A stretch of DNA of 64,000 bases from Clostridium tetanomorphum (GCF_017873215.1 NZ_JAGGKA010000006.1:124001-188000); one strand, 5' to 3'; shown: positions 18,269 through 28,327, counted from the first letter of the stretch. Notes: generated by a model from the sequence alone, not told the origin. A program made the numbers and translations.

Positions 18269-19390
18269 TTATTTCTTATAGAATTCTTTAATTTTTTCAC
18301 ATACATATTCTACTTCGTCTTCAGTTATCTCTGGATATATTGGTAAAGCTAATACTTCGTTACAAGCTTTTTCTGCTATTGGGAAGTCGCCCTTCTTATA
18401 TCCTAGATAACTAAAACAATTCTGCAGATGAAGTGGAATTGGATAGTAAATACTTGTTCCCACTCCATTATCTTTTAAATATCTATTCAAATCATCTCTT
18501 TTTTCACAACTTAGATTAAATACATAATAAACAGGTTTTTGTTCTCCTTTTATTTTTGGAATTTTTACATATTCTATATCTTTTAATCTATCTTTATACC
18601 AATTGCTAATTACTTCTCTTTTTTCTATAGCTTCATTTATATACTTCATTTTCACAAGAAGTATAGCTGCCTGAATTGTATCCAATCTTGAGTTGTATCC
18701 TATATAATCATAATTATATTTTACTTTTGCTCCATGCACTCTATATATCTTAGAAAGTTCAGCTAATTTATCACTATTAGTAGTAATTATGCCACCATCG
18801 CCATAACCACCTAAGGTTTTAGTTGGAAAAAAAGAATATATTCCCATATGACCTATGGTTCCGGCAGTCCTATAAATTTCCCCATTTCCTTTCCATTTCA
18901 TTCCAAAAGCTTCAGCTGCATCCTCAAGTACAAATAAATTATATTTCTCTGCATATTTCATTATATCATCCATATTAGCCATTTGACAGAATAAATGAAT
19001 AGGAATGATTCCTACTGTATTTTTAGTTATTTTTTCTTCAATCTTTGTTGTATCTATATTAAAGGTTTCTTCATCAATATCAACAAAAACAGGTTTACCA
19101 CCATGTTTAGCAATACAGGAAGTAGAGGCAAGAAAAGTAAAAGGTGAAGTTACAACTTCCTTTCCATTTTTAAATCCCATAATATCTGAAGCCATAACTA
19201 AAGCATCTGTCCCAGAAGCAACACCTACTGCATGTTTTGCTCCCGAGAATTCTTCCACAGCTTTTTCTAACTCTTTAACTTCTTTTCCCAAAGTTTGTAT
19301 CCCATTTTGTAGCACATTTTCTATTGCTTGATTAAATTCATTCTTCTTTTCTAAATATTCCCTTTTCGAAGTATAAAAGCCTACTTCCAT
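18269..19390 (-). CDS. DegT/DnrJ/EryC1/StrS-family sugar aminotransferase
   Basis: A PLP enzyme of 373 residues. VGVASGTDALVMA near residue 56 is the phosphate-binding loop, VLEDAAEAFGMKW near 155 holds the cofactor Asp, and FFPTKTLGGYGDGG near 190 holds the Schiff-base Lys. These enzymes usually aminate keto-sugar nucleotides for surface glycans, antibiotics or spore coat polysaccharide. A second family member lies 142 bases upstream, but no other sugar-nucleotide genes are nearby, so the substrate cannot be assigned. Confidence 0.85.
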   Translation of the reverse strand: MEVGFYTSKREYLEKKNEFNQAIENVLQNGIQTLGKEVKELEKAVEEFSGAKHAVGVASGTDALVMASDIMGFKNGKEVVTSPFTFLASTSCIAKHGGKPVFVDIDEETFNIDTTKIEEKITKNTVGIIPIHLFCQMANMDDIMKYAEKYNLFVLEDAAEAFGMKWKGNGEIYRTAGTIGHMGIYSFFPTKTLGGYGDGGIITTNSDKLAELSKIYRVHGAKVKYNYDYIGYNSRLDTIQAAILLVKMKYINEAIEKREVISNWYKDRLKDIEYVKIPKIKGEQKPVYYVFNLSCEKRDDLNRYLKDNGVGTSIYYPIPLHLQNCFSYLGYKKGDFPIAEKACNEVLALPIYPEITEDEVEYVCEKIKEFYKK

Positions 19391-19532
19391 GAATAGTCCC
19401 TCCCTTAAATTTCAAATTATAAATAATAAAGAATAAATATATCATAAACTTCCTACAGGAATTTCTATAACCTTAGAATTTATGCAGAGTAAAAATTCTT
19501 TCCTTATTTATTATTTATTATCTATTATTTAG

Positions 19533-20708
19533 TTATAGGTTATTTTCCACTGCTTTAATAAGCTCTCTTACTACATAATCAGCATCTTCTAATGAAAGTG
19601 TTGAATAAACTGGAAGAGTTATTTCATTTTTGTACTGATTGTACGCATTTGGATAATCCTCTATTTTGTACCCTAAGTTTTTATATAAGGTAAACATTGG
19701 TAATGGAATAAAATGTACATTTGTAGCTATATCTTTCTCAGCTAAAGTCTGTATAACTACATTTCTATTTTCTTCTTCAAAACCTTTTATCCTTAGTGTA
19801 TATAGATGGTATGATGTTTCCATCATATCATTTTTAGCCACAGGAATTATTGCCCATTCTTTTTCTTTTAATGCATTAGTGTAAACTTCAAATATTTTTC
19901 TTCTATGTTCTAACATATTTTCATATCGTTTCATTTGAACTACACCAATAGCAGCCTGTAAATCTGTCATATTACATTTAAACCCATCAGTTAAGATATC
20001 GTATTGCCAAGCTCCTGCCTTCATTTTACTAAAAGCATCCTTTGATTGACCTTGTAGGGAAGTTATCTTAAACTCACGTAATAAATCTTCCTTACCGTGG
20101 AAGTTATTATCATTGTAAGTAATTCCTCCACCTTCTGCAGTAGTTAAATTTTTTACTGCATGGAATGAAAATACATGAAAATCATATTGTGCTCCTACTT
20201 TTGTGCCTTTGTATGAAGCACCATAGGAATGAGCTGAATCCGCTATAAGTATTATATCTTCTCTTCCTAATTTTTTAAGTATAGCTTTAACTTTATCATA
20301 ATCTACAGGCACTCCTGCAATATCTACTGTTATTATGGCCTTTGTTTTTGGTGTTATAGCTTTTTCTATCTTTTCTATATCAATTAAAAAACTGTCCTTT
20401 TCTACATCCACAAATGTAGGCTTTATACCTCTGTGTACAATTATATTTGCTGTAGCTGTATAAGTATAAGGAGTAGTAATTATTTCATCTCCTTCTTTTA
20501 TATCGAAGACCTTTAATATAAGCTCCATTCCTGCAGTAGCACTACCTAAAGCTACTGCATAATTTGCACTACAGTAATTTCTCATTTGTTCCTCAAATTC
20601 AGCAACTTTAGGTCCGGAAGTAATCCAACCGGATTCTAAAACTTTCACTACTTCTTCTATCTCTTCTTTAGTTATGTCTGGTGGTGAAAAAGGTATTTTC
20701 TTTGTCAT
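19533..20708 (-). CDS. DegT/DnrJ/EryC1/StrS-family aminotransferase, second copy
   Basis: A 391-residue relative of the adjacent aminotransferase. It has YAVALGSATAGMELIL near residue 55, LIADSAHSYGASYKG with the cofactor Asp, and VFSFHAVKNLTTAEGGG with the Schiff-base Lys. ITSGPKVAEFE and TTPYTYTATANII resemble ArnB/PseC-like members, which aminate UDP- or dTDP-4-keto sugars. The two enzymes differ throughout, so this is not a recent duplication. Confidence 0.85.
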   Translation of the reverse strand: MTKKIPFSPPDITKEEIEEVVKVLESGWITSGPKVAEFEEQMRNYCSANYAVALGSATAGMELILKVFDIKEGDEIITTPYTYTATANIIVHRGIKPTFVDVEKDSFLIDIEKIEKAITPKTKAIITVDIAGVPVDYDKVKAILKKLGREDIILIADSAHSYGASYKGTKVGAQYDFHVFSFHAVKNLTTAEGGGITYNDNNFHGKEDLLREFKITSLQGQSKDAFSKMKAGAWQYDILTDGFKCNMTDLQAAIGVVQMKRYENMLEHRRKIFEVYTNALKEKEWAIIPVAKNDMMETSYHLYTLRIKGFEEENRNVVIQTLAEKDIATNVHFIPLPMFTLYKNLGYKIEDYPNAYNQYKNEITLPVYSTLSLEDADYVVRELIKAVENNL

Positions 20709-20765
20709 TAAAATCCTCTCCTTTTTATTAATATAAACAATTCATTATGAATTGAAATTTATATG

Positions 20766-21971
20766 CTAATTTTTTCTTCCCATAAAAAAACCTGTATCCT
20801 TTGTTATATAAATATATTTCTTATTGATTATAATCTCTTTTAAAATTTTTTCCAATTTTTTCAACTTATATTCATTAAATCTTTCCTCTATATTACCTGG
20901 CATAGAAAATATATAATCTATAAAAGGAGTCCATTCCGTTAGCTTTAGACTATCTTCATATCTTTTGACACAAATATGGTTAAACCAATTTTTTATTATT
21001 TCCCTGCCATTTTCTAATCCAAACTTATTAGTTAATGTAAAACCTTCTAACTCTAATATACTTTTATCAACTAAACTAACAATATCTCTCATTTCTTTCA
21101 TATGATTTTTCCCTACAGTAGAAGCAAAAAAATATCCATCTTTTTTTATAACTCTACTTATTTCCTGAATTCCTTTATCTATATCATTTAAATGATATAA
21201 CATGTGATTTGCAATCACTACATCAAAGCTTCCATCCTTATAAGGTATTTTTTTCTCTATATCTACCACATTAAATTTAAATTTATGTGATGAGTTCTTT
21301 AAGTTTTTTTTTGCATCTTCTAACATACCTTCTGAGAAGTCTGTTAAAATTACATTCCATGATTTGGGTATCTTGTGTAAGTTTTCAGCCCACAGGCTTC
21401 CATCTCCACACCCTACTTCTAAAATATTAACTTTATCTGGCAATTTTAATTGATTAAAAAACCAATTCATCCATCCTTCTTTATTAGTACTAAAGTTATT
21501 ATGAATGTTAATTCTAGCTCTTAAATTAGAAGAATTTTTATATTGTTCTAACCACTTCTTATCAAAGTTAATTACATTTATTATATTTATAAAATTATCC
21601 CAATTAAGTGTATCTTCTTTTTCTACCATATAAAGAGTTTCCTCAATGGCTTTTATTACAGTATCCATATGCTTTACTTTTTCTTGTATAATTTCTTTTT
21701 GTATTTCCAAAGATTTTTTAAAATCTTTATCATTTATGTCATATTTCATAATATCTCCTATTTCTTCTAGAGATAAACCAATAAATTTCAAAGTCAATAT
21801 TTTCTGAAGTTTTCCAAAATCCTCTTTACTGTAAATCCTATGACCTAAATCATTATAAGAGGAAGGTTTTAATAATCCTATTTTGTCATAATATCTTAAG
21901 GTTCTTATAGTTACATTTGCCTTTTTAGCAAATTCTCCTACACTATAAAACTCCTCTGTATTAATTTTCAA
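20766..21971 (-). CDS. MerR-family regulator fused to a SAM-dependent methyltransferase
   Basis: The N-terminal 115 residues are a MerR DNA-binding domain and helix (YSVGEFAKKANVTIRTLRYY, DLGHRIYSKEDFGKLQKIL, IGLSLEEIGDIM). From about residue 170 there is a class I methyltransferase (VNILEVGCGDGSLWAE, VVIANHMLYHLNDI). A longer frame begins at a GTG inside the ribosome-binding site GAGGTGAT; the TTG at 21971 is better spaced. The effector domain is replaced by the enzyme, so binding SAM or a substrate could switch transcription. The promoter has a MerR-type 19-base spacer. Confidence 0.85.
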   Translation of the reverse strand: MKINTEEFYSVGEFAKKANVTIRTLRYYDKIGLLKPSSYNDLGHRIYSKEDFGKLQKILTLKFIGLSLEEIGDIMKYDINDKDFKKSLEIQKEIIQEKVKHMDTVIKAIEETLYMVEKEDTLNWDNFINIINVINFDKKWLEQYKNSSNLRARINIHNNFSTNKEGWMNWFFNQLKLPDKVNILEVGCGDGSLWAENLHKIPKSWNVILTDFSEGMLEDAKKNLKNSSHKFKFNVVDIEKKIPYKDGSFDVVIANHMLYHLNDIDKGIQEISRVIKKDGYFFASTVGKNHMKEMRDIVSLVDKSILELEGFTLTNKFGLENGREIIKNWFNHICVKRYEDSLKLTEWTPFIDYIFSMPGNIEERFNEYKLKKLEKILKEIIINKKYIYITKDTGFFMGRKN

Positions 21972-21992
21972 AATTATCACCTCTGTATTTTT

Positions 21993-22023
21993 ATTTTAAC
22001 CCATGACGTTAGGTAATGGTCAA
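21993..22023 (-). promoter_or_regulatory. MerR-type promoter with 19-base spacer
   Basis: On the minus strand TTGACC at 22018-22023 and TAAAAT at 21993-21998 are separated by 19 bases, as in promoters that MerR proteins activate by DNA distortion. The spacer holds an imperfect dyad, ACC...GGT around TAACGTCATG. It lies just before the MerR fusion gene, suggesting autoregulation. Confidence 0.7.
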
Positions 22024-22110
22024 TACTTTTTTGCTCAGAAAATAAAAAATATGTAATATGAATAATAATTTTAAATACATCATCCATATTACATAACATC
22101 AATTATAAAA

Positions 22111-24654
22111 TTAAAACCTATTGTTAAATACTTCTTCTATTTTTTCCTTTGAAAGAGGTTTACTGAAATAATACCCTTGTACCTTATTACATTTCATAGT
22201 CTTTAATATATCTACCTGTTTTTCATTTTCTACACCTTCTGCTACTACTTCCATATTCATTTTATGAGCAAGTTCTATAATTCCTTCTGCAACAGATTTC
22301 TCATTTTCATTGCAACAAATATTATCTAAAAAAGATTTATCAATTTTTAAAGTATTTATAGGTAATTTTCTAATATAATTTAATGAAGAATATCCTGTAC
22401 CAAAATCATCTATGGCTATTTTAATACCTAAATCCATTAACTTTTTTAGTATTTCTCTACTGCTTTCTAGTGATTTTATTAATACATTTTCAGTAATCTC
22501 CAACTCTACAAACTCTGGCTTTATGTGTGTAATATCTAATATATTTTTTACATTTTCAAAAAATCCAGGATGTTGTAACTGAATAGCAGATATATTTACT
22601 GCTATGTGCTCATAATTATATCCTTTATCTTTCCATAACTTATTTTGCCTACATACATTTACTAATACCCATTCCCCTATAACATTTATTAATCCAGTTT
22701 CTTCTGCTACCTTTATAAACTCTGCGGGTGACACCATACCAAGTTCTTTATTATTCCATCTTATTAATGCTTCTAAAGCACAAATTTTCCCTGATTGTAA
22801 ATCTATTTGAGGTTGATAATGCATAAATAACTCATTATTTCTTAGAGAATTTCTTAATCTCTTTTCTATCTCTGCTTTTCTTAATATTTCTTTTGACATT
22901 TTCTTATTATAAAATTCAAACCTATTTTTACCGTATTCTTTTGCCTTAAACATAGCTAAATCTACATTTTTTAAAATAGAAATTACATCATTTCCATCTT
23001 CATTAAAAATAGTAACTCCTATACTAACAGAAATATACAAAGGCTTATTGTTTATATAAAAATACTTATTAAAAACCTTAATTAACTTTTTAGCAAATAT
23101 AATAGCCTCTTCTCTACCATTAATATCTTCCTTTAGAATTAAAAATTCATCTCCTCCAGCTCTAAATAATCTCAGTTCATGAGAAACTAAAATTCTTAAT
23201 TTAGAAGTAATAGCCTTTAATAATTCGTCCCCATCATCATGACCTAGGGTATCATTAATATTTTTAAAATTATCAATATCTATTAAATATACAGCTCCTA
23301 TTTTATTATATCTGTTAGATTCTATAGATTCCTTTAACAACTCTATAAAGCTAGTTCTATTTGGCAAATTTGTTAGAGAATCATAATATGCTAAATGTTT
23401 TATTTTTTCTTGATTTTCTACTAATTCTTTATATCTATCTCTTAGTTCCTCATCTGTTGCTGATAATTCTTCATATACAGCTGAAAGCTCTTCATAACTA
23501 GCATTAAGCTTTCTTTCATCTTCTTTTTTTCTCTTTATACTAAATGATAATATAAATATTATTATTAAAAGCATTGCAAATATAATAGCTGCACTTATTA
23601 CTAGATGTTTATAGTTTTCATAAAATGAAAAAGGCTTATTAACTAAAATGCTATTCCCAGGAATTTTATCCATATCTATATTAAATTTAGTTAAGAAATT
23701 ATAATCAAATATATATTTATTAGTACAATAACTTATAAAAGGTATATCCTCAAATCTATTATCTTTTAAATATTTTAATGCAATTAATGCTGCAGTTTTA
23801 CCTTGATCAAATCCGCTACTCATCTTTCCCCCAACTATGCCATGTCCTATACTAAAATTCCAAAAAGTATACATAGGGATTTCCATGTTCTTCTTTATAC
23901 TATCTTCATATTCATTAATATATACAGGATTATTGTTTTCATCTCTTAATGGATCTATCATGAGAAGTATGGCAGTTGTTTTATCGGATTTGTCGCATTT
24001 ATCTAAAAATTTTTCTATTGTAAAATCTTCCAAAAATTCAAAATCTAATTTCCCTTTATACAAATACTTTATTTTTTGAACCGCATTTGAACTTAATTTC
24101 CCTGATAAAGTACTACTGCTAAACACTTTAATATTTTTTAAATTAGAATGCAGTCTAATCATAACATCTATAGTATCTTTAACTTGTATTTCTTCTATAA
24201 CCCCTTTGAAAATATTTCTATCTAAATTAAGCAATGAAACTTCTTGAAAATTAATACCAGTGAAAATAACAGGAACTTTGGGAAAAATTTCTTTAGAATG
24301 CATTCGTAAATACTCTAAAGCATCATTATCTACACATATAATAAGATCAAATTTTAGATTTTTATATTTGTCTTTTAAAAATTTATTAAAACTATCTAAA
24401 TATTTATTATCATAATTTTTTTTCATATCCATATAATTAAAATACAAATTAATTTTTTGTCTATTATTATAAAATATTGATTTTATACCTGATGAGACAT
24501 CATTAGTCCATTCTAAACTTTCATCATAAGAGTGGAGGACTAGAACATTTTTTCTAAGATTATTGTTATACTGAGCATAAGATTTGCTATTAGAAAATAC
24601 GCATAATAAAATTACTATGAAAAAGATAGTTATTAGCATTGCATTTCTTTTCAA
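22111..24654 (-). CDS. Membrane GGDEF-EAL protein with periplasmic-binding-like sensor
   Basis: An 847-residue signalling protein. A signal/anchor helix (residues 6-27) is followed by an extracellular ABC substrate-binding-like domain to about 345 (VLVLHSYDESLEWTND, PVIFTGINFQEV), a membrane helix at about 350-372, a coiled coil, a GGDEF domain (RAGGDEFLIL) and an EAL domain (ALEALIRWNN, NISAIQL, DDFGTGYSSL, VVAEGVEN). The GGDEF core is intact, but no RxxD inhibitory site is seen before it, and the EAL catalytic residues look complete. It probably makes and/or breaks cyclic di-GMP in response to an external ligand. Confidence 0.9.
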   Translation of the reverse strand: MKRNAMLITIFFIVILLCVFSNSKSYAQYNNNLRKNVLVLHSYDESLEWTNDVSSGIKSIFYNNRQKINLYFNYMDMKKNYDNKYLDSFNKFLKDKYKNLKFDLIICVDNDALEYLRMHSKEIFPKVPVIFTGINFQEVSLLNLDRNIFKGVIEEIQVKDTIDVMIRLHSNLKNIKVFSSSTLSGKLSSNAVQKIKYLYKGKLDFEFLEDFTIEKFLDKCDKSDKTTAILLMIDPLRDENNNPVYINEYEDSIKKNMEIPMYTFWNFSIGHGIVGGKMSSGFDQGKTAALIALKYLKDNRFEDIPFISYCTNKYIFDYNFLTKFNIDMDKIPGNSILVNKPFSFYENYKHLVISAAIIFAMLLIIIFILSFSIKRKKEDERKLNASYEELSAVYEELSATDEELRDRYKELVENQEKIKHLAYYDSLTNLPNRTSFIELLKESIESNRYNKIGAVYLIDIDNFKNINDTLGHDDGDELLKAITSKLRILVSHELRLFRAGGDEFLILKEDINGREEAIIFAKKLIKVFNKYFYINNKPLYISVSIGVTIFNEDGNDVISILKNVDLAMFKAKEYGKNRFEFYNKKMSKEILRKAEIEKRLRNSLRNNELFMHYQPQIDLQSGKICALEALIRWNNKELGMVSPAEFIKVAEETGLINVIGEWVLVNVCRQNKLWKDKGYNYEHIAVNISAIQLQHPGFFENVKNILDITHIKPEFVELEITENVLIKSLESSREILKKLMDLGIKIAIDDFGTGYSSLNYIRKLPINTLKIDKSFLDNICCNENEKSVAEGIIELAHKMNMEVVAEGVENEKQVDILKTMKCNKVQGYYFSKPLSKEKIEEVFNNRF

Positions 24655-24934
24655 GCTTCATCACTCTTTCAATTTAAACTTCTATAACAAATTATATATA
24701 AAATATATCATTTTTTTCACTAAATTTCTATATCTTCCTTAACATTTAAAATTTAAATGTATTCATATTAAATTACTTACAAATAAAAAACCCCCTTTAA
24801 TGGGGGAAATTTATTTGGCATTTATCATTGTTAATATTGCCATTTATTAAGTAATAATTACGCACTATCACAAACCTAAACAAGTTTTTCTATCCAAATA
24901 AATCAAAGTATTTCTTTTAAGCAAACTTCATTTT
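24655..24934. other. Intergenic region between the GGDEF-EAL gene and ychF
   Basis: This AT-rich spacer holds the ychF terminator at 24785-24806 and presumably the promoter for the GGDEF-EAL gene. No ORF with a ribosome-binding site was found. Confidence 0.5.
24785..24806 (-). terminator. Terminator after ychF
   Basis: On the minus strand CCCCC and GGGGG close a six-base loop, followed by TTTTTTATTT. The stem is short but all G-C and the T tract is good. Confidence 0.75.
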
Positions 24935-26032
24935 TTAAACATTAAACCTAAATAACACTATATCTCCATCCTGCATTATGTAATCTTTTCCTTCAAGTCT
25001 ATAATATCCTTTTTCTTTAGCAGCTGTTTCTGATCCGCACTCTATAAGTTTATCATAGGATATTACCTCTGCTCTTATAAATCCTCTTTCTATATCAGTA
25101 TGAATCTTTCCTGCAGCTTTAGGTGCCTTAGTTCCAATTTTTACAGTCCACGCTCTAACTTCATCAGAACCTGCTGTTAAGAAACTCATTAACCCTAAAA
25201 GCTTATAACTTGCATGTATAAGCTTATAAAGACCTGGTTCTTCTATTCCATATTCCTTTAACATCTCTTCTTTTTCTTCTGCTTCTAAAGAAGATAATTC
25301 TTCTTCTATTTTACCACTTACAATTATAACTTCTGAATTTTCTTTTTCAGCATATCCTTTTACTTTTTTTACATAGTCATTTTCCATATTTCCTGAAATT
25401 AAATCATCTTCGGAAATATTTGCTACATATAAAACAGGTTTAGATGTAATTAAGAAAAATCCTTTTATAATTTCATTTTCATCTTCTGTTACTTCTAAAG
25501 TTCTCACAGGCTTTCCTGATTCTAAATGAGCCTTTACTTTTTCCATTAAAAGAAGTTCTTCCTTTGCCTTTTTGTCTCCACCTTTAGCAGCCTTATTTGT
25601 TTTTTCTATTCTTCTATCTAAAACTTCTATGTCAGAAAAAATAAGTTCAAGATTTATAGTTTCTATATCTCTTATTGGATCTACAGTTCCCTCTACATGA
25701 ACTACATTTTCATCATCAAAACATCTTACTACATGAACTATAGCTTCAACTTCTCTTATATGTGAAAGAAATTTATTTCCTAATCCTTCCCCTTTACTTG
25801 CTCCTTTAACCAACCCTGCTATATCATAAAATTCTATAGTCGCATATATTTTTTTCTTTGGATTATACATTTTTTCTAATACATCTAATCTCTTATCAGG
25901 AACAGTAACTACTCCTACATTTGGTTCTATAGTACAAAATGGATAATTAGCCGCTTCAGCTCCTGCATTTGTTATTGCATTAAACAAGGTACTTTTACCT
26001 ACATTTGGTAAACCCACGATTCCTAACTTCAT
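24935..26032 (-). CDS. ychF: Redox-regulated ATPase YchF
   Basis: YchF is an Obg-family P-loop protein that prefers ATP. The 365-residue protein has GLPNVGKSTLFNAITNAGAE (Walker A), DIAGLVKGASKGEGLGNKFL (switch II), a coiled-coil insert near 130-170, and a C-terminal TGS domain (LMSFLTAGSDEVRAWTVKIG and AAGKIHTDIERGFIRAEVI). It binds ribosomes and is linked to stress responses. It appears monocistronic. Confidence 0.96.
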   Translation of the reverse strand: MKLGIVGLPNVGKSTLFNAITNAGAEAANYPFCTIEPNVGVVTVPDKRLDVLEKMYNPKKKIYATIEFYDIAGLVKGASKGEGLGNKFLSHIREVEAIVHVVRCFDDENVVHVEGTVDPIRDIETINLELIFSDIEVLDRRIEKTNKAAKGGDKKAKEELLLMEKVKAHLESGKPVRTLEVTEDENEIIKGFFLITSKPVLYVANISEDDLISGNMENDYVKKVKGYAEKENSEVIIVSGKIEEELSSLEAEEKEEMLKEYGIEEPGLYKLIHASYKLLGLMSFLTAGSDEVRAWTVKIGTKAPKAAGKIHTDIERGFIRAEVISYDKLIECGSETAAKEKGYYRLEGKDYIMQDGDIVLFRFNV

Positions 26033-26110
26033 ATATGTATACAGTCCTTTCCTAACTTTAGTTAATTCTTTCTAAATTATACTCTACAACAAACTTTATT
26101 TCAACAAAAC

Positions 26111-26139
26111 TGTTTATATTTTATATTTTATAGTATAAT
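26111..26139 (+). promoter_or_regulatory. Candidate promoter for the LtaS-like gene
   Basis: A perfect TATAAT at 26134-26139 lies 17 bases after TGTTTA at 26111-26116. The -35 match is weak, but the position, 37 bases before the ATG, is good. Confidence 0.5.
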
Positions 26140-26175
26140 GTAAAATGAATTTTAAAAAAATTTCAAGGAGATAAT

Positions 26176-28050
26176 ATGGAAACTTTAAAAAATATTAATT
26201 TAAAACAAAAACATAATTTATTTGATAAATTTATTTATAACTTATATTTAGCTTATAAAAATATAAAAGAAAATAAACTATTTATATATACATTTATTTT
26301 TTTATTTATAAAAACTATATTATTTATTTTACTAATTTCCACAGATAAAGCCACTAACATAACTAATAACATAGTTTTTCATAGCGTTCCTCCTATATTA
26401 GTTTATATAAGCTTTCTATTTTTAGCTCTTTCCTTCTCATTCTTATTTAAAGGAAAGTTTCAAATATTATACTTTTTATTCATGAATGTGGTTATTACTG
26501 TTATTTTTATAGGAGATATTTGGTACTATAGAAGTAATCATTCTTTTCTAAGCTATCATATGTTAAAAGCTACATCAAATTTAAACAATTTAGGAGATAG
26601 CATATGGGCTATGTCAAGAAAAATAGATATCATGTTTTTAATTGATATATTAATATTAATTTTTCTTTGTATAAAACATTCTAATGTTTATAAATACTAT
26701 AAAAAAAATTTTTTATCATTCTGTATTTTATTTATATTATCAATATCATACTTATGCTATGCTCATTATAAAATAGATATATTGAAAAAAGGTTATGAAA
26801 ATCAATTTTTATTTAGAAACAGTTGGTCTCAGAATCAAACTATGGCATCTCTTACTCCAATTGGCTATCACATTTTTGATGTATACAGATTCTATAAAGA
26901 ATCTCAACCATATATAATGAGTACAGATGAAAAAAATAATATAGCTAACTGGTTTAAAACTAAATCAGAAATACTACCAGATAATAAATATAAAGGTCTA
27001 CTTAAAAATAAGAATTTAATTGTATTACAAATAGAATCTCTTGAAAATTTCGTTATAGGTAGGAAAATAAATGGTGAAGAAATTACACCTACTCTTAATA
27101 AACTTTTAAAAAATAGTCTATACTTTGATAATTACATAGAGCAAACTTATAATGGAACAACTTCTGATGCGGAACTTTTAACTAATACTTCTCTTTATCC
27201 TGTAAGAAGCGGAAGTACTTTTTTTAGATATCCAGGAAATGCTTATATAAACTCTTTACCTAATATTATGAAGAGATTAGGATATAGTACTGTAGCTATT
27301 CATCCCGATAAAGGATCTTATTGGAACTGGCTTCCCTCATTAAAATCCATAGGATTTGATAAATGCTTTGATTCCAGTTCTTTTAACATAGATGAAATTA
27401 TAGGACTAGGTCTTAGTGATGAAAGTTTCTTAAAACAACTTCCAGAAATATTGGAAAATGAACAACAACCTTTTTATAGTTTTTCTATAACGCTGACTAG
27501 TCACTCTCCTTTTAATATTCCTGAAAAATATAAGGAATTGAAACTTAATGATTCATTTAATGGAAGTAAAATTGGAGGCTACTTTCAATCTATAAGGTAT
27601 ACAGATAAACAAATAGGTAATTTTATAAATATTTTAGATAAAAAAGGACTACTTAATAATTCAGTATTAGTTATATATGGAGATCATGAAGGAGTTCATA
27701 AATTCTTTAGTGATGAAGTAAACTCTATGCAAAATAAAGAATCTTGGTGGGATAATAATTTAGAAGTTCCTTTAATAATATACTCTAAAGATATAAAAGG
27801 CGAAACTATATCTACAATTGGTGGACAAGTTGATTTACTTCCTACTATAAGCTACTTGATGGGAGCTAATTCTTCAGATTATTTATTAACATCTATAGGA
27901 AGAAATTTATTAAATACAAACTTTAATTTTGCAGTAACCTCTAATCGTAAGTATATAGGGAAAGAATATAAAAGTTTTCATAAAGAATTTTTCTTAAATG
28001 GTATAGATATTAGCGACAAGATAATAAGAGCAAACTATTTTAAAAAGTAG
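26176..28050 (+). CDS. Lipoteichoic-acid-synthase-like sulfatase-fold protein
   Basis: A 624-residue protein with about five N-terminal membrane segments (residues 35-205) and an extracellular sulfatase/LtaS domain. Key stretches are LIVLQIESLENFV near residue 285, TYNGTTSDAELL with the catalytic Thr near 325, IHPDKGSYWNWLPSL and VIYGDHEGVHK. LtaS-type enzymes transfer glycerol phosphate from phosphatidylglycerol to build wall or membrane polymers. Clostridia have several paralogues, so whether this makes polyglycerol-phosphate LTA is not certain. A small membrane-protein gene follows at once. Confidence 0.85.
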   Translation: METLKNINLKQKHNLFDKFIYNLYLAYKNIKENKLFIYTFIFLFIKTILFILLISTDKATNITNNIVFHSVPPILVYISFLFLALSFSFLFKGKFQILYFLFMNVVITVIFIGDIWYYRSNHSFLSYHMLKATSNLNNLGDSIWAMSRKIDIMFLIDILILIFLCIKHSNVYKYYKKNFLSFCILFILSISYLCYAHYKIDILKKGYENQFLFRNSWSQNQTMASLTPIGYHIFDVYRFYKESQPYIMSTDEKNNIANWFKTKSEILPDNKYKGLLKNKNLIVLQIESLENFVIGRKINGEEITPTLNKLLKNSLYFDNYIEQTYNGTTSDAELLTNTSLYPVRSGSTFFRYPGNAYINSLPNIMKRLGYSTVAIHPDKGSYWNWLPSLKSIGFDKCFDSSSFNIDEIIGLGLSDESFLKQLPEILENEQQPFYSFSITLTSHSPFNIPEKYKELKLNDSFNGSKIGGYFQSIRYTDKQIGNFINILDKKGLLNNSVLVIYGDHEGVHKFFSDEVNSMQNKESWWDNNLEVPLIIYSKDIKGETISTIGGQVDLLPTISYLMGANSSDYLLTSIGRNLLNTNFNFAVTSNRKYIGKEYKSFHKEFFLNGIDISDKIIRANYFKK

Positions 28051-28059
28051 GTGAAGTCT

Positions 28060-28326
28060 ATGGAATTTATATTACCTAAATGGTGCTTAGTATTTATATT
28101 TTTATGTATTTTAATACCTATTTTTTCTATAGAGAGCATATTCCCTTGGATTATATGCATATTCTTTTCATCAAAATGTATAAAAGTATCTATTAATAAT
28201 TATAAAACTACAAAAATAAAATTATTAAAATGTATTTCCTATTGTGCCACAGCTATAGTTTTAGGTTTAATTTTTAATCTATTAGTTCTAAAAGGCACTA
28301 CTTTCTTTATGCAAAATATCTTATAA
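28060..28326 (+). CDS. Small membrane protein, unknown
   Basis: The 88-residue product has three hydrophobic stretches (KWCLVFIFLCILIPIF, IFPWIICIFFS, and a C-terminal IVLGLIFNLLVL). The frame also begins at a GTG at 28051, but that lies inside AGGTGA, the ribosome-binding site for the ATG at 28060. It starts 9 bases after the LtaS-like gene stops, so the two are probably coupled. I recognise no family. Confidence 0.7.
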   Translation: MEFILPKWCLVFIFLCILIPIFSIESIFPWIICIFFSSKCIKVSINNYKTTKIKLLKCISYCATAIVLGLIFNLLVLKGTTFFMQNIL

Positions 28327-28327
28327 A

